Shown here piece by piece: positions 1-8,391 of a stretch of 64,000 bases of DNA. The DNA lies in NCBI RefSeq assembly GCF_000734965.1, contig NZ_JMTB01000100.1, positions 1 through 64,000 on the forward strand, in the 5' to 3' direction. How positions within the stretch are numbered: position 1 is the first letter of the stretch; each line of letters opens with the position of its first letter. The position numbers were made by a program, and so were the translations under genes. Under the pieces are notes generated by a model, which worked only from the letters and a program-made list of their open reading frames with translations, had not been told where the DNA came from and searched no databases. The stretch is from Trabulsiella guamensis ATCC 49490 (lineage in GTDB: Bacteria; Pseudomonadota; Gammaproteobacteria; Enterobacterales; Enterobacteriaceae).

Positions 1-1
1 G

Positions 2-715
2 GGCAAGAACAGCCCGATGATGGAAACCGTGGTCGCCAACATTGCCGCGCTGCGCCAGTACTGCAGGCAGCACCATATTCCGGTCTATTACACCGCGCAG
101 CCGAAAGATCAGAGCGATGATGATCGCGCGCTGCTCAATGACATGTGGGGGCCGGGGCTGACCCGCTCGCCGGAACAGCAACAAATCATCGCCGCGCTGA
201 CGCCAGATGAAGCCGACACCGTGCTGGTGAAATGGCGCTATAGCGCATTTCATCGCTCCCCGCTGGAGCAGATGTTGAAAGAAACCGGACGTAACCAGCT
301 GATCATCACCGGGGTTTATGCTCACATCGGTTGTATGACCACCGCAACGGATGCCTTCATGCGAGACATCAAACCGTTTTTTGTTGCAGACGCGCTGGCG
401 GATTTCAGCCGCGAAGAACATCTGATGTCACTCAACTATGTCGCCGGGCGTTCCGGACGGGTGGTGATGACTGACATGCTGTTGCCGGCTCCGACATCAA
501 AAGCCGCGCTACGGGCGCTGATCCTGCCGCTGCTGGACGAGTCCGACGAGCCGCTGGATGACGACAACCTGATCGACTACGGTCTGGACTCGGTACGCAT
601 GATGGCGCTGGCGGCGCGCTGGCGCAAAGCGTATGGCGATATCGATTTTGTCATGCTGGCGAAGAACCCGACTATTAATGCCTGGTGGGCGCTGCTCTCC
701 CGCGAGGTGAAGTGA
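2..715 (+). CDS. entB: EntB, isochorismatase / aryl carrier protein (5' truncated by window edge)
   Basis: Bifunctional enterobactin enzyme. The N-terminal isochorismatase hydrolyses isochorismate to 2,3-dihydro-2,3-dihydroxybenzoate. The C-terminal carrier domain holds 2,3-dihydroxybenzoate for EntE and EntF. The window opens inside the isochorismatase domain, so about 50 residues are missing compared with the 285-residue E. coli protein. Visible are the isochorismatase stretch ITGVYAHIGCMTTA and, near the end, the carrier signature YGLDSVRMM, whose serine (codon at 590–592) takes the phosphopantetheine arm. The stop codon overlaps the entA start in TGATG, which indicates translational coupling in the ent operon. 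Fur-dependent iron repression is known for this operon, but its promoter lies outside the window. Confidence 0.97.
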   Translation, partial: GKNSPMMETVVANIAALRQYCRQHHIPVYYTAQPKDQSDDDRALLNDMWGPGLTRSPEQQQIIAALTPDEADTVLVKWRYSAFHRSPLEQMLKETGRNQLIITGVYAHIGCMTTATDAFMRDIKPFFVADALADFSREEHLMSLNYVAGRSGRVVMTDMLLPAPTSKAALRALILPLLDESDEPLDDDNLIDYGLDSVRMMALAARWRKAYGDIDFVMLAKNPTINAWWALLSREVK

Positions 716-1470
716 TGTCCGGGTTTGATTTTCGCGATAAGACGGTCTGGGTGACCGGGGCAGGAAAAGGTATCGGCTATGTCGCCGCGCTGGCGTTCGC
801 GGATGCGGGCGCGATGGTGACCGGATTTGATCTGGCATTCGATGGCGACCATTACCCATTTACCACGGAAGTGCTGGATGTGGCCGACGCACAGCAGGTG
901 GCGCAGGTATGTCGCCGTCTGCTTGAACGTCAGTCGCGTCTGGATGTGCTGGTTAACGCAGCGGGCATTTTGCGTATGGGCGCGACGGATGCGCTGAGTG
1001 TGGCGGACTGGCAACAGACTTTTGCGGTAAACGTTGGCGGCGCGTTTAACCTGTTCCAGCAGACAATGGCGCAGTTTCGTCAGCAACAGGGCGGGGCGAT
1101 CGTGACTGTCGCCTCGGATGCCGCCCACACGCCGCGCCTCGGGATGAGCGCTTATGGCGCCTCAAAAGCGGCACTGAAAAGCCTGGCGTTGACCGTCGGC
1201 CTGGAACTGGCCGCCAGTGGCGTGCGCTGTAACCTCGTCTCACCAGGTTCAACCGATACTGATATGCAGAGAACATTGTGGCTCAGCGATGACGCTAAAC
1301 AGCAGCGTATTCGTGGCTTCGGTGAGCAGTTTAAACTCGGCATCCCGCTGGGGAAAATCGCCCGCCCGCAAGAGATTGCCAGCACGATTCTGTTTCTCGC
1401 CTCCGACCATGCCAGCCACATTACGCTGCAGGATATTGTGGTGGATGGCGGCTCAACGCTGGGGGCGTAG
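715..1470 (+). CDS. entA: EntA, 2,3-dihydro-2,3-dihydroxybenzoate dehydrogenase
   Basis: Short-chain dehydrogenase that oxidises the EntB product to 2,3-dihydroxybenzoate with NAD+ in cytoplasmic enterobactin synthesis. At 251 residues it is close to the usual 248. It shows the glycine-rich nucleotide motif VTGAGKGIGY near residues 12–21, the LVNAAGIL strand, and the catalytic YGASK pair (Tyr and Lys) preceded by an SDAAH serine region. The start at 715 is chosen because it overlaps the entB stop (TGATG) and gives the family N-terminus MSGFDF; a start 30 bases upstream is possible but would lie inside entB. entH follows with no gap. Confidence 0.97.
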   Translation: MSGFDFRDKTVWVTGAGKGIGYVAALAFADAGAMVTGFDLAFDGDHYPFTTEVLDVADAQQVAQVCRRLLERQSRLDVLVNAAGILRMGATDALSVADWQQTFAVNVGGAFNLFQQTMAQFRQQQGGAIVTVASDAAHTPRLGMSAYGASKAALKSLALTVGLELAASGVRCNLVSPGSTDTDMQRTLWLSDDAKQQRIRGFGEQFKLGIPLGKIARPQEIASTILFLASDHASHITLQDIVVDGGSTLGA

Positions 1471-1884
1471 ATGATCTGGAAACGTCATTTGTCTCTTGAT
1501 GAGCTAAACGCCACCAGTCAGCACACCATGGTGGCGCACCTTGGCATTCATTACACCCGTCTTGGCGATGATCTGCTGGAAGCCGAAATGCCAGTGGATG
1601 CGCGCACGCATCAGCCATTCGGGCTGCTGCATGGTGGGGCGTCGGCAGCGCTGGCAGAAACGCTGGGGTCGATGGCCGCTTTCCTGATGACGCGTGACGG
1701 GGAGTGTGTGGTCGGGACTGAACTTAACGTTACCCATCATCGCCCGGTATCTCAGGGGAAAGTGCGCGGCGTTTGTCAGCCGCTGCACCTCGGACGACAA
1801 AGCCAGAGCTGGGAAATTGTGCTGTTTGATGAACAGGGGCGGCGCTGCTGTACATGCCGGTTGAGCACGCGGGTATTGGGGTGA
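1471..1884 (+). CDS. entH: EntH, enterobactin-pathway proofreading thioesterase
   Basis: Hotdog-fold thioesterase (also called YbdB) that clears wrongly charged aryl groups from the EntB carrier domain. The 137-residue length equals that of the E. coli protein. The hotdog signature is visible as [21 protein letters not shown] around residues 50–70, containing the catalytic glutamate. The ATG directly follows the entA stop (TAG-ATG), so the gene is translationally linked to entA and is the last gene of the ent operon here. Downstream the cst genes start a separate unit. Confidence 0.96.
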   Translation: MIWKRHLSLDELNATSQHTMVAHLGIHYTRLGDDLLEAEMPVDARTHQPFGLLHGGASAALAETLGSMAAFLMTRDGECVVGTELNVTHHRPVSQGKVRGVCQPLHLGRQSQSWEIVLFDEQGRRCCTCRLSTRVLG

Positions 1885-2030
1885 AATGACCGAAAGTGAT
1901 CGGCTTAACAATGTGATGTAAAAAATCGGTGATATGTCCGCTTTCTTGAGTTATTGGATTGTTAATTTCCATTCGAGTGTTATAGATACAAAATGTAACA
2001 ACTTACTTCAGCGCTAATGGAACCTACACA
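1885..2030 (+). promoter_or_regulatory. cstA upstream region
   Basis: The 146 bases between entH and cstA are AT-rich and must carry the cstA promoter. In E. coli cstA is activated by cAMP-CRP and repressed after transcription by CsrA. A TGTGATG half-site occurs near 1912, but I do not see a clean two-sided CRP palindrome. The leader just before the ATG contains AATGGAACC, a GGA element of the kind CsrA can bind. Both assignments are tentative. Confidence 0.35.
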
Positions 2031-4136
2031 ATGAATAACGCAGGGAAATACCTCATATGGGCTGTGCTTGCCGTGTTGGGAGCCTTTGCCCTGGGCTATA
2101 TCGCCCTCAACCGTGGTGAACAGATAAATGCGTTGTGGATCGTCGTGGCGTCGGTCTGTCTTTATCTTATTGCCTATCGTTTTTACGGTCGCTATATCGC
2201 GAATAATGTCCTCGCGGTTGACCCGACACGCATGACGCCAGCCGTCCGCCATAACGACGGGCTGGATTATGTGCCAACCGATAAGAAAGTATTGTTCGGG
2301 CACCATTTTGCGGCGATAGCCGGTGCAGGGCCGCTGGTCGGGCCGGTGCTGGCCGCGCAGATGGGCTATCTCCCGGGCATGATCTGGATCCTCGCGGGTG
2401 TGGTACTCGCCGGGGCGGTTCAGGACTTTATGGTGTTGTTTGTCTCCACCCGCCGTGATGGCCGTTCGCTGGGCGAGCTGGTGAAAGAAGAAATGGGGCC
2501 GACGGCGGGTGTTATCGCGCTGATCGCGACCTTTATGATCATGGTCATCATCCTTGCGGTGCTGGCGATGATCGTGGTGAAAGCCCTGACTCACAGCCCG
2601 TGGGGAACCTATACCGTCGCCTTTACCATTCCGCTGGCGCTGTTCATGGGGATCTATATTCGCTACCTGCGCCCGGGGCGGATAGGTGAAGTGTCGGTCA
2701 TCGGTCTCGTGCTGCTGGTGTTCGCCATTATTTCTGGCGGTTGGGTGGCAGAGAGCGAAACCTGGGCGCCGTGGTTTGACTTTACCGGTGTGCAGCTGAC
2801 CTGGATGCTGGTGGGGTACGGTTTCGTGGCGGCGGTATTGCCGGTGTGGCTGCTGCTGGCCCCGCGTGATTACCTCTCTACTTTCCTGAAAATCGGTACT
2901 ATTGTCGGGCTGGCGATCGGTATTTTGATCATGCGTCCGACGCTGACCATGCCGTCGCTGACGAAGTTTGTTGATGGCACTGGCCCGGTATGGACGGGTG
3001 ACCTGTTCCCGTTCCTGTTCATTACCATCGCCTGTGGCGCTGTCTCAGGCTTCCATGCGTTGATCTCATCCGGCACCACCCCGAAAATGCTGGCGAACGA
3101 AAATCAGGCTTGCCTGATTGGCTATGGCGGCATGCTGATGGAATCCTTCGTGGCGATCATGGCGCTGGTGGCGGCGTGCATCATCGACCCGGGCGTCTAT
3201 TTTGCGATGAACAGCCCGATGGCGGTACTGGCACCCGCCGGGACAACCGACGTGGTGGCCTCTGCTGCGCAGGTGGTCAGTAGCTGGGGCTTCACCGTTA
3301 CGCCGGATACGCTGAAGCAAATCGCCAGCGAAGTGGGCGAACAGTCGATTATCTCGCGTGCGGGTGGAGCGCCGACGCTGGCGGTAGGCATGGCCTACAT
3401 TCTGCACGGTTCGCTGGGCGGCCTGATGGACGTCTCATTCTGGTACCACTTCGCCATTCTGTTTGAAGCATTGTTTATTCTGACCGCGGTGGATGCCGGT
3501 ACCCGTGCGGCGCGCTTTATGCTGCAGGATTTGCTCGGTGTCATCAGCCCGAATCTCAAGCGTACTGATTCCCTACCGGCAAACCTGCTGGCCACCGCGC
3601 TTTGCGTACTGGCCTGGGGTTACTTCCTGCATCAGGGCGTGGTGGATCCGCTGGGTGGCATCAACACCCTGTGGCCACTGTTTGGTATCGCCAACCAGAT
3701 GCTGGCAGGCATGGCCCTGATGCTCTGCGCCGTGGTGCTGTTTAAGATGAAGCGCCAGCGCTACGCATGGGTGGCGTTGCTGCCAACCGCATGGCTGCTG
3801 ATTTGTACGCTCACCGCTGGCTGGCAGAAAGCCTTTAGCCCGGATGTGAAAGTGGGCTTCTTGGCTATCGCCAACCGCTTCCAGGGGATGATCGACAGCG
3901 GCAACATTCCGTCGCAGTACACCGAATCGCAACTGGCTCAACTGGTGTTCAACAACCGACTGGATGCCGGGTTGACCATCTTCTTTATGGTGGTGGTCGT
4001 GGTGCTGGCGTTGTATTCTGTGAAGACGGCGCTGGCAGCGTTGAAAGTCGATGAGCCGACGGATAAAGAGCTGCCTTATGAACCGATGCCTGAAAATCTC
4101 GACCAGATCGTGACGCAGGCAAAAGGCGCACATTAA
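2031..4136 (+). CDS. cstA: CstA, pyruvate/peptide uptake transporter induced by carbon starvation
   Basis: Polytopic inner-membrane protein of the CstA family, 701 residues as in E. coli, with many hydrophobic helices from the N-terminus (WAVLAVLGAFALGYIAL) to the C-terminal FFMVVVVVLALYSVKTALAAL. In E. coli it imports pyruvate and was first linked to peptide use during carbon starvation. Conserved stretches include HHFAAIAGAGPLVGPVLAAQ and WGVLLAPRDYL-like segments (here VWLLLAPRDYLSTFLK). It lies directly upstream of ybdD, and this pairing is typical of the family (cstA–ybdD, btsT–yjiX). Confidence 0.97.
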   Translation: MNNAGKYLIWAVLAVLGAFALGYIALNRGEQINALWIVVASVCLYLIAYRFYGRYIANNVLAVDPTRMTPAVRHNDGLDYVPTDKKVLFGHHFAAIAGAGPLVGPVLAAQMGYLPGMIWILAGVVLAGAVQDFMVLFVSTRRDGRSLGELVKEEMGPTAGVIALIATFMIMVIILAVLAMIVVKALTHSPWGTYTVAFTIPLALFMGIYIRYLRPGRIGEVSVIGLVLLVFAIISGGWVAESETWAPWFDFTGVQLTWMLVGYGFVAAVLPVWLLLAPRDYLSTFLKIGTIVGLAIGILIMRPTLTMPSLTKFVDGTGPVWTGDLFPFLFITIACGAVSGFHALISSGTTPKMLANENQACLIGYGGMLMESFVAIMALVAACIIDPGVYFAMNSPMAVLAPAGTTDVVASAAQVVSSWGFTVTPDTLKQIASEVGEQSIISRAGGAPTLAVGMAYILHGSLGGLMDVSFWYHFAILFEALFILTAVDAGTRAARFMLQDLLGVISPNLKRTDSLPANLLATALCVLAWGYFLHQGVVDPLGGINTLWPLFGIANQMLAGMALMLCAVVLFKMKRQRYAWVALLPTAWLLICTLTAGWQKAFSPDVKVGFLAIANRFQGMIDSGNIPSQYTESQLAQLVFNNRLDAGLTIFFMVVVVVLALYSVKTALAALKVDEPTDKELPYEPMPENLDQIVTQAKGAH

Positions 4137-4145
4137 TCACAACAG

Positions 4146-4171
4146 GCCGGGTAACGAGCGTGTTACCCGGC
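4146..4171. repeat. Perfect hairpin between cstA and ybdD
   Basis: Ten-base arms GCCGGGTAAC and GTTACCCGGC are separated by six bases. No T-tract follows, so it is probably an intercistronic RNA stabiliser or partial attenuator rather than a full terminator. Confidence 0.6.
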
Positions 4172-4190
4172 AAACCTGAGTGGAGCAGTT

Positions 4191-4388
4191 ATGTTCGACA
4201 CGCTTTCGAAAGCCGGAAAATATCTGGGTCAGGCGGCGAAGATGATGGTCGGTGTGCCTGATTATGATAATTACGTCGAGCATATGCGCGTGAATCATCC
4301 CGACCAGACACCCATGACCTATGAAGCCTTTTTCCGCGACAGACAAGATGCGCGTTATGGCGGTAAGGGCGGTGCCCGCTGCTGTTAA
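4191..4388 (+). CDS. ybdD: YbdD, small CstA-associated protein
   Basis: A 65-residue DUF466/YbdD-YjiX family protein, the same length as in E. coli. It is soluble and charged, carries the core [17 protein letters not shown] and ends in a GGKGGARCC tail with two cysteines. Homologues always sit next to a CstA/BtsT pyruvate transporter, and work in E. coli indicates they are needed for transporter activity. A good ribosome site (GAGTGGAGC) precedes the ATG. Its 3' end is only 10 bases from the convergent ybdM stop; the ybdH and ybdL genes that lie here in E. coli K-12 are absent. Confidence 0.92.
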   Translation: MFDTLSKAGKYLGQAAKMMVGVPDYDNYVEHMRVNHPDQTPMTYEAFFRDRQDARYGGKGGARCC

Positions 4389-4398
4389 ATTCGCAGGC

Positions 4399-5025
4399 TT
4401 ACTTGACGGTCCAGGCCCCGGAAAAATGACGGTCGGCAAATAACTCCAGCAGACCGCTCATTTGTTTTAGACGCAGTACTTCGTCGCTGTCCATACCCAG
4501 TTCTTTGCCAATTTTTTCCTCACTCCATCCTTGTTGGGCAAGCTCGCGGATAATGTCAGACATGGCGTTGATCTGGTGCCTTCCCCTGGCCCGATTATGA
4601 CGGATGGTCGAGGCCATGCCAGAGGCCGAGGGTGGGCCATTATCCTGTAGACAGGTGACCGGGAGATATCCCTTAAGCTGCGCTTTTAGCACGTTTTTCG
4701 TTTTAACCAGCTCCTGACGATGAAAACCATCGATAATCTCGAAACGGTGTTTTCCACGCGATACCACGACAACAGGCTGGGTAAAACCATCTGCTTCCAG
4801 CGATTTTTGCAGCAGCCGCCGTTCGGGAGGTGCCACGTTATTGGGGTTGTAGTTATTAGGGACTACATTTTCCTGCTTCACCCATAACACACAATCCACC
4901 GGTTGATCCTGAAAGGGACTGTGACGATGAAGTGCCAGACGAAACTGATTAATGGCCTCGATACGTTCTTCTTCGCCCAGCGAATCCAGGTAGTGCTCGA
5001 GCTGGTGAGTTAGCTGTTGTTGCAT
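4399..5025 (-). CDS. ybdM: YbdM, ParB/Srx-superfamily protein (IbrB-like)
   Basis: A 208-residue protein with a ParB N-terminal-like domain. The segment VVPNNYNPNNVAPPE leads into LQKSLEADGFTQPVVV and the nucleotide-site motif IDGFHRQEL (DGxHR where ParB has GERR). RHNRARG and a helix-turn-helix-like stretch WSEEKIGKELGMDSDEVLRL follow. Homologous to E. coli YbdM and to IbrB, which with IbrA activates eib immunoglobulin-binding genes in some strains. The start at 5025 is preferred for its spaced GGAA; an in-frame ATG at 5037 has AAGGA directly against it. It overlaps the end of ybdN by 16 bases, so the pair is co-translated. The ligand is unknown. Confidence 0.85.
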   Translation of the reverse strand: MQQQLTHQLEHYLDSLGEEERIEAINQFRLALHRHSPFQDQPVDCVLWVKQENVVPNNYNPNNVAPPERRLLQKSLEADGFTQPVVVVSRGKHRFEIIDGFHRQELVKTKNVLKAQLKGYLPVTCLQDNGPPSASGMASTIRHNRARGRHQINAMSDIIRELAQQGWSEEKIGKELGMDSDEVLRLKQMSGLLELFADRHFSGAWTVK

Positions 5026-6230
5026 AAGATGTTCCATTCCTTGCGTTTTTTTGCCATGTGGTTGCTGTAGCGTTGATAGTGCTCAGGTTTGGTTGGACTG
5101 AAAGAGAGCATCCGGCACCAGTAGTCATTGTTGAGCAGTACCTTGCAGATGCGTCGCCATGAAGGAATGTCTTTCGAGCCAGTATCACCGTGCTGGGTAT
5201 CCGGGATCTCTTCGCCCCTTTTCTGATACCAGTGCAGGTAAATTGCAATTTTGTTTCGGTAATGTTCGGCTGTTTTCTGTGGCATGCTTTCCAGCAAAAA
5301 CAGGGCATAGCTTTGCCAGCTATGGTTTGTGGGTTTGTCGAGTTTGCGATGACCGTAGAATTGATTATCCTGGCCGGCATAAAGCCCGCCGCTTTGCGTG
5401 CCGCTGACTCGCTGACACATGGCGGCCCAGCGCTCAGGCTCAATCACATGATACAGCCACAGCCCCTGACGCTGCTCGGGGCCGTACGGTTCGCAAATAC
5501 GCATATAGCGCAAGGGGACGCCTGCCTGATACATCAGGTCATACAAGGGGTTGTAACTCAGTTGCGTTTTAGCAAACCAGGTCCAGATATCTGCTGTTTT
5601 CCAGTCATAGATCGGATAGACATACCAGGTATGCCCGCCCGGAGCAATAGTGGTCCAGGGCTTGTCATCGGCGAAGCGCTGTTTACGGGCTGAGGCGATG
5701 GTTAAAAACCGGTTGTAGGATTCGTCAGCACGGATCCCGACCAGCATAGCCGCAGGGCGATGGCCGGCGAACCAGTCGGCAAAGTGACGCACAAATGCTT
5801 CGAAAGTCATCCCCGGCTGGTAGAAGGGAAAATCATCGGGCCGGGTAATGGTATCCTGCGGCGGCTCGCGAACCCAGGCGGTGCCGGGTTGCCAGCATTG
5901 CCATTCTGGTTCGAACTGCGACAGAGAATTTTGGGTGGTTAATGGCAACGCAACCCACCAGAAATGTTCAATAACATCCTGATACTGTGTGCGCATGGCT
6001 TCAATGTGCGTAATCGTCGCCGAAAATTGCGCTTCCCAGTCGATAAATAACACGTAGATTTTTTTATTGAGCTTGCGAGCTTGCTGTGCTGCGATATGCA
6101 ACATGACAGTGGAGTCTTTTCCCCCTGAAAAGGAGATGCATACTTTTGGTAAATTAGTGAGTGCCCATGAAATACGTTCGGTGGCAGCCTCCAGCACATT
6201 CTGGTTAAGTGGGTATTTGTAAATGGACAT
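5010..6230 (-). CDS. ybdN: YbdN, PP-loop ATPase of the PAPS-reductase family (IbrA-like)
   Basis: A 406-residue protein with an N-terminal PP-loop ATP pyrophosphatase domain: FSGGKDSTVML near residue 32 and VLFIDWEAQFSATI after it. A DUF3440-type C-terminal half contains LVGIRADESYNRF, YPIYDWKTADIW and an EPYGPEQRQGLW patch. Related to PAPS reductase, DndC and IbrA, but its substrate is unknown. The ATG at 6230 is chosen because it gives the family N-terminus MSIYKYPLN; the frame stays open upstream to 6413, running through AT-rich DNA and into ybdO, which is unlikely coding. It overlaps ybdM downstream. The AT-rich 150 bases upstream presumably hold the promoter. Confidence 0.88.
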   Translation of the reverse strand: MSIYKYPLNQNVLEAATERISWALTNLPKVCISFSGGKDSTVMLHIAAQQARKLNKKIYVLFIDWEAQFSATITHIEAMRTQYQDVIEHFWWVALPLTTQNSLSQFEPEWQCWQPGTAWVREPPQDTITRPDDFPFYQPGMTFEAFVRHFADWFAGHRPAAMLVGIRADESYNRFLTIASARKQRFADDKPWTTIAPGGHTWYVYPIYDWKTADIWTWFAKTQLSYNPLYDLMYQAGVPLRYMRICEPYGPEQRQGLWLYHVIEPERWAAMCQRVSGTQSGGLYAGQDNQFYGHRKLDKPTNHSWQSYALFLLESMPQKTAEHYRNKIAIYLHWYQKRGEEIPDTQHGDTGSKDIPSWRRICKVLLNNDYWCRMLSFSPTKPEHYQRYSNHMAKKRKEWNILCNNS

Positions 6231-6381
6231 GGTCAGTTTCCGTACAAGTGTGAATCCAGAGTTCCTTATAATATAATGAGTTTTTATTATGACAAATATG
6301 CGTTGGAATTTTTTATTTAATATTATTTGTACGAATAAAAAGAAAGTAAAGCATTCAGAAACCGAATGCTTTATGGAATGG
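6231..6381 (-). promoter_or_regulatory. AT-rich ybdN promoter region / ybdO 3' end
   Basis: The spacer is markedly AT-rich, rich in T and A runs such as TTTTTTATTTAA, unlike the GC-rich genes around it. A hairpin GCATTCAG-AAAC-CGAATGC (6353–6371) sits just after the ybdO stop and could terminate ybdO. The rest presumably carries the ybdN promoter. AT-rich leaders like this are typical H-NS targets, which is an inference. Confidence 0.45.
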
Positions 6382-7278
6382 TTATTTTTTAATTTGATTA
6401 ATGAATGTTGCAAATGAGTCGTTGGAGAGAGATATCCGGTTATACATGAGGTAGAGGTTAATTTCAGGTAGTGTCAATGATGTTTTTATTTCCCTCAACT
6501 GCAAAGCATCTTTATAATAATCAAAAGCGATTTTTGGGATTAACCCAAGAATATCGGTGTTTGCCACCATATTAATAATCGAAATCAGAGAATCGCTGCG
6601 AAAAGTACACTTTCGTTCCGGGAATTGCATATCAGTGAAATCACGCATCTGTTTTGCGCCAGGCTCATCGGTCAGGTAATAGGTAAACTCCTCTTTATGC
6701 AGGGCAGCAAGGTCTGCGTAGTCTCCCATTCGCGGGTGGTTTTTGCGGCAGGCGAGGATCACTGGCGTACTCATGTAGTGTTCAGAAATCACCGAGCGGT
6801 TAGTGGTCGGGAAAATAGAGATGATCAAATCTGCTTTACGCCAGGCGAGTAAATCTTCGGCTGATTCGGGAGTGACAAAAATATCATGATGCTCGATTTC
6901 ATAATTGTTCTGCTTACGTAAAGTCGTAATAAGATCCAGCATTCCGCCTGCCAGTAAAAGCGAAGAGCAGTAGATCACAAACTGTTTTTTCAACACTGAA
7001 CTATGCATTATATTGATAGTTTGCTCGATTTGATTGAGGTTATTCTCAAGGTATCGATGCAGATTTATGCCGACGGTAGTGGGCGTAATACCTTTACCAG
7101 AACGAATAAACAGAGGATCGTTAAACTGGTTGCGCAGTCGCTGCAGTGACTGGCTAACCGCAGAAGGGGTGATGAACAGCGTTTCCGCCGCTTTACTGAT
7201 GCTAAGATGCTGGTAAATGCATTCAAAAATCACTAAAAGATTGAGGTCGAATTTTTTGAGATCGTAGAGATTAGCCAT
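6382..7278 (-). CDS. ybdO: YbdO, LysR-type transcriptional regulator
   Basis: A 298-residue LysR-family regulator. Its N-terminal winged helix-turn-helix (LSISKAAETLFITPSAVSQSLQRLR, residues 25–50) is followed by the usual FIRSGKGITPT segment and a two-lobed effector domain. The effector is unknown. It is transcribed in the same direction as ybdN–ybdM downstream and dsbG upstream. Its promoter region contains a perfect AT-rich inverted repeat at 7365–7386 that is a candidate operator. The base composition is more AT-rich than the neighbouring ahp genes. Confidence 0.9.
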   Translation of the reverse strand: MANLYDLKKFDLNLLVIFECIYQHLSISKAAETLFITPSAVSQSLQRLRNQFNDPLFIRSGKGITPTTVGINLHRYLENNLNQIEQTINIMHSSVLKKQFVIYCSSLLLAGGMLDLITTLRKQNNYEIEHHDIFVTPESAEDLLAWRKADLIISIFPTTNRSVISEHYMSTPVILACRKNHPRMGDYADLAALHKEEFTYYLTDEPGAKQMRDFTDMQFPERKCTFRSDSLISIINMVANTDILGLIPKIAFDYYKDALQLREIKTSLTLPEINLYLMYNRISLSNDSFATFINQIKK

Positions 7279-7364
7279 GTTTTATCCTTCAGCGGGCAAT
7301 CGCATCAGCGGGACGACGATATATCACCGATCCTGGTGAGTTCTATTTAATCGTTACGTCAGCA

Positions 7365-7386
7365 ATAATGATTAATAGATCATTAT
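7365..7386 (-). promoter_or_regulatory. Inverted repeat upstream of ybdO, candidate LysR operator
   Basis: Arms ATAATGA and TCATTAT flank an eight-base spacer, 87–108 bases upstream of the ybdO start. This fits the size and position expected of a LysR autoregulatory site. It is assigned by symmetry and place only. Confidence 0.4.
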
Positions 7387-7425
7387 ATTCGATAAGTAAA
7401 ATTTTGCTAAGGAACATTTGTAGTA

Positions 7426-7459
7426 GTTTTCACAGACCGGGAATATTGCCTGTGAAAAC
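7426..7459 (-). terminator. Hairpin after dsbG
   Basis: Perfect ten-base arms GTTTTCACAG and CTGTGAAAAC with a 14-base loop lie 15 bases past the dsbG stop on the minus strand. The end of the downstream arm is A-rich rather than T-rich, so efficiency is uncertain. Confidence 0.55.
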
Positions 7460-7473
7460 TATCGCGTTGTTGG

Positions 7474-8223
7474 TTATGGTTTTTCACCCAGCATGGCTTT
7501 TAACTGGTTGTTGTCAGGCAGTCCGACAACCTGCTGAAGCTCATTTTCGCTATTCATATAATAAATAGCGGGGGTGGCGTTAGCGCCGAGATCATCCATC
7601 AGCTTCTGGTTCTCGTTCAATACTTTCATCTGCGCTGGCGGAATAGATTTCGGCACATCAAGCGTCAGCTTACCTGCCGACTGCTCGTAATCATGCCAGG
7701 TTTTGGCCGGATCACTGGCGCTGAGAATGGCGGCGGCTGTTGCGGGACTTTCCGGTTTAATCACGCCCACCATCAGCGTACGGAGCTGAATCTTTCCGGA
7801 TTCTACCCAGGGCCGTGCCTGGTTCCAGAACTGCTTACAGTAAGGACAGAAGGGATCAGCAAAGACATAAATAACCTTCGGGGCCGTTTTCTTGCCATCG
7901 GGGATCCAGCTGGCGTTCTCCATGCGATGCCACATTTCGCGGCCAGCGGGTGCATAGATCTCTTTCTGGATGATCTGTTCGCTCAGGTTAGCCCCTTTAT
8001 CGTCGTACATATAACCCGAGATAGCGTGTTTGCCATCCGGTGTGACGTAGATAGTCACGCCCATATCCTGATATTTACCGAGATAGCCTTTCATACCGCC
8101 TGGCACCTCAAACGGTTTGACGATGGTAATACCCTGTTTTTCGATGGTTTTTACCGCTTCCGGTAGTTCCTGGGCGGAGACAAAGCAGGGGATCATGGCG
8201 ATAAGAAGGGGACGTTTAATCAT
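7474..8223 (-). CDS. dsbG: DsbG, periplasmic thiol:disulfide isomerase/reductase
   Basis: Periplasmic V-shaped dimer that reduces sulfenylated cysteines and isomerises disulfides, kept reduced by DsbD. The protein has 249 residues (248 in E. coli). It starts with a short signal peptide ([16 protein letters not shown]), then a dimerisation domain including [17 protein letters not shown]. The thioredoxin fold carries the active site [13 protein letters not shown] and the cis-proline loop NATPAIYY. It is divergent from ahpC; the shared region has an OxyR-type site, and OxyR control of dsbG is known in E. coli. Confidence 0.96.
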   Translation of the reverse strand: MIKRPLLIAMIPCFVSAQELPEAVKTIEKQGITIVKPFEVPGGMKGYLGKYQDMGVTIYVTPDGKHAISGYMYDDKGANLSEQIIQKEIYAPAGREMWHRMENASWIPDGKKTAPKVIYVFADPFCPYCKQFWNQARPWVESGKIQLRTLMVGVIKPESPATAAAILSASDPAKTWHDYEQSAGKLTLDVPKSIPPAQMKVLNENQKLMDDLGANATPAIYYMNSENELQQVVGLPDNNQLKAMLGEKP

Positions 8224-8294
8224 GAAAATCCTTATGAATCAATGGGTAGTATGCTGTCAGCGTTGCGCAGGGTCAGTGAGACGGTGGCGCGTTG

Positions 8295-8331
8295 TTAGCT
8301 AACACTTATTGATTTGATAATGGAAACGCAT
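8295..8331. promoter_or_regulatory. OxyR-type binding site between dsbG and ahpC
   Basis: Two tandem half-elements spaced by seven bases match the OxyR pattern ATAGnTnnnAnCTAT: TTAGCTAACACTTAT at 8295–8309 (near-complete), and ATAATGGAAACGCAT at 8317–8331 (weaker). The site lies about 60–100 bases before the ahpC ATG, as in E. coli, where OxyR activates ahpCF and dsbG. Confidence 0.75.
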
Positions 8332-8391
8332 TAGCCGAATGCGGAAAAGTTCGTTACCTTACCACTCAACGAAAACACGGAGGAAGTATAG

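Noticed and set aside
6231-6413. N-terminal extension of ybdN
   Set aside because: The extra 61 codons lie in AT-rich spacer and run into ybdO; homology starts at MSIYKYPLN (6230).
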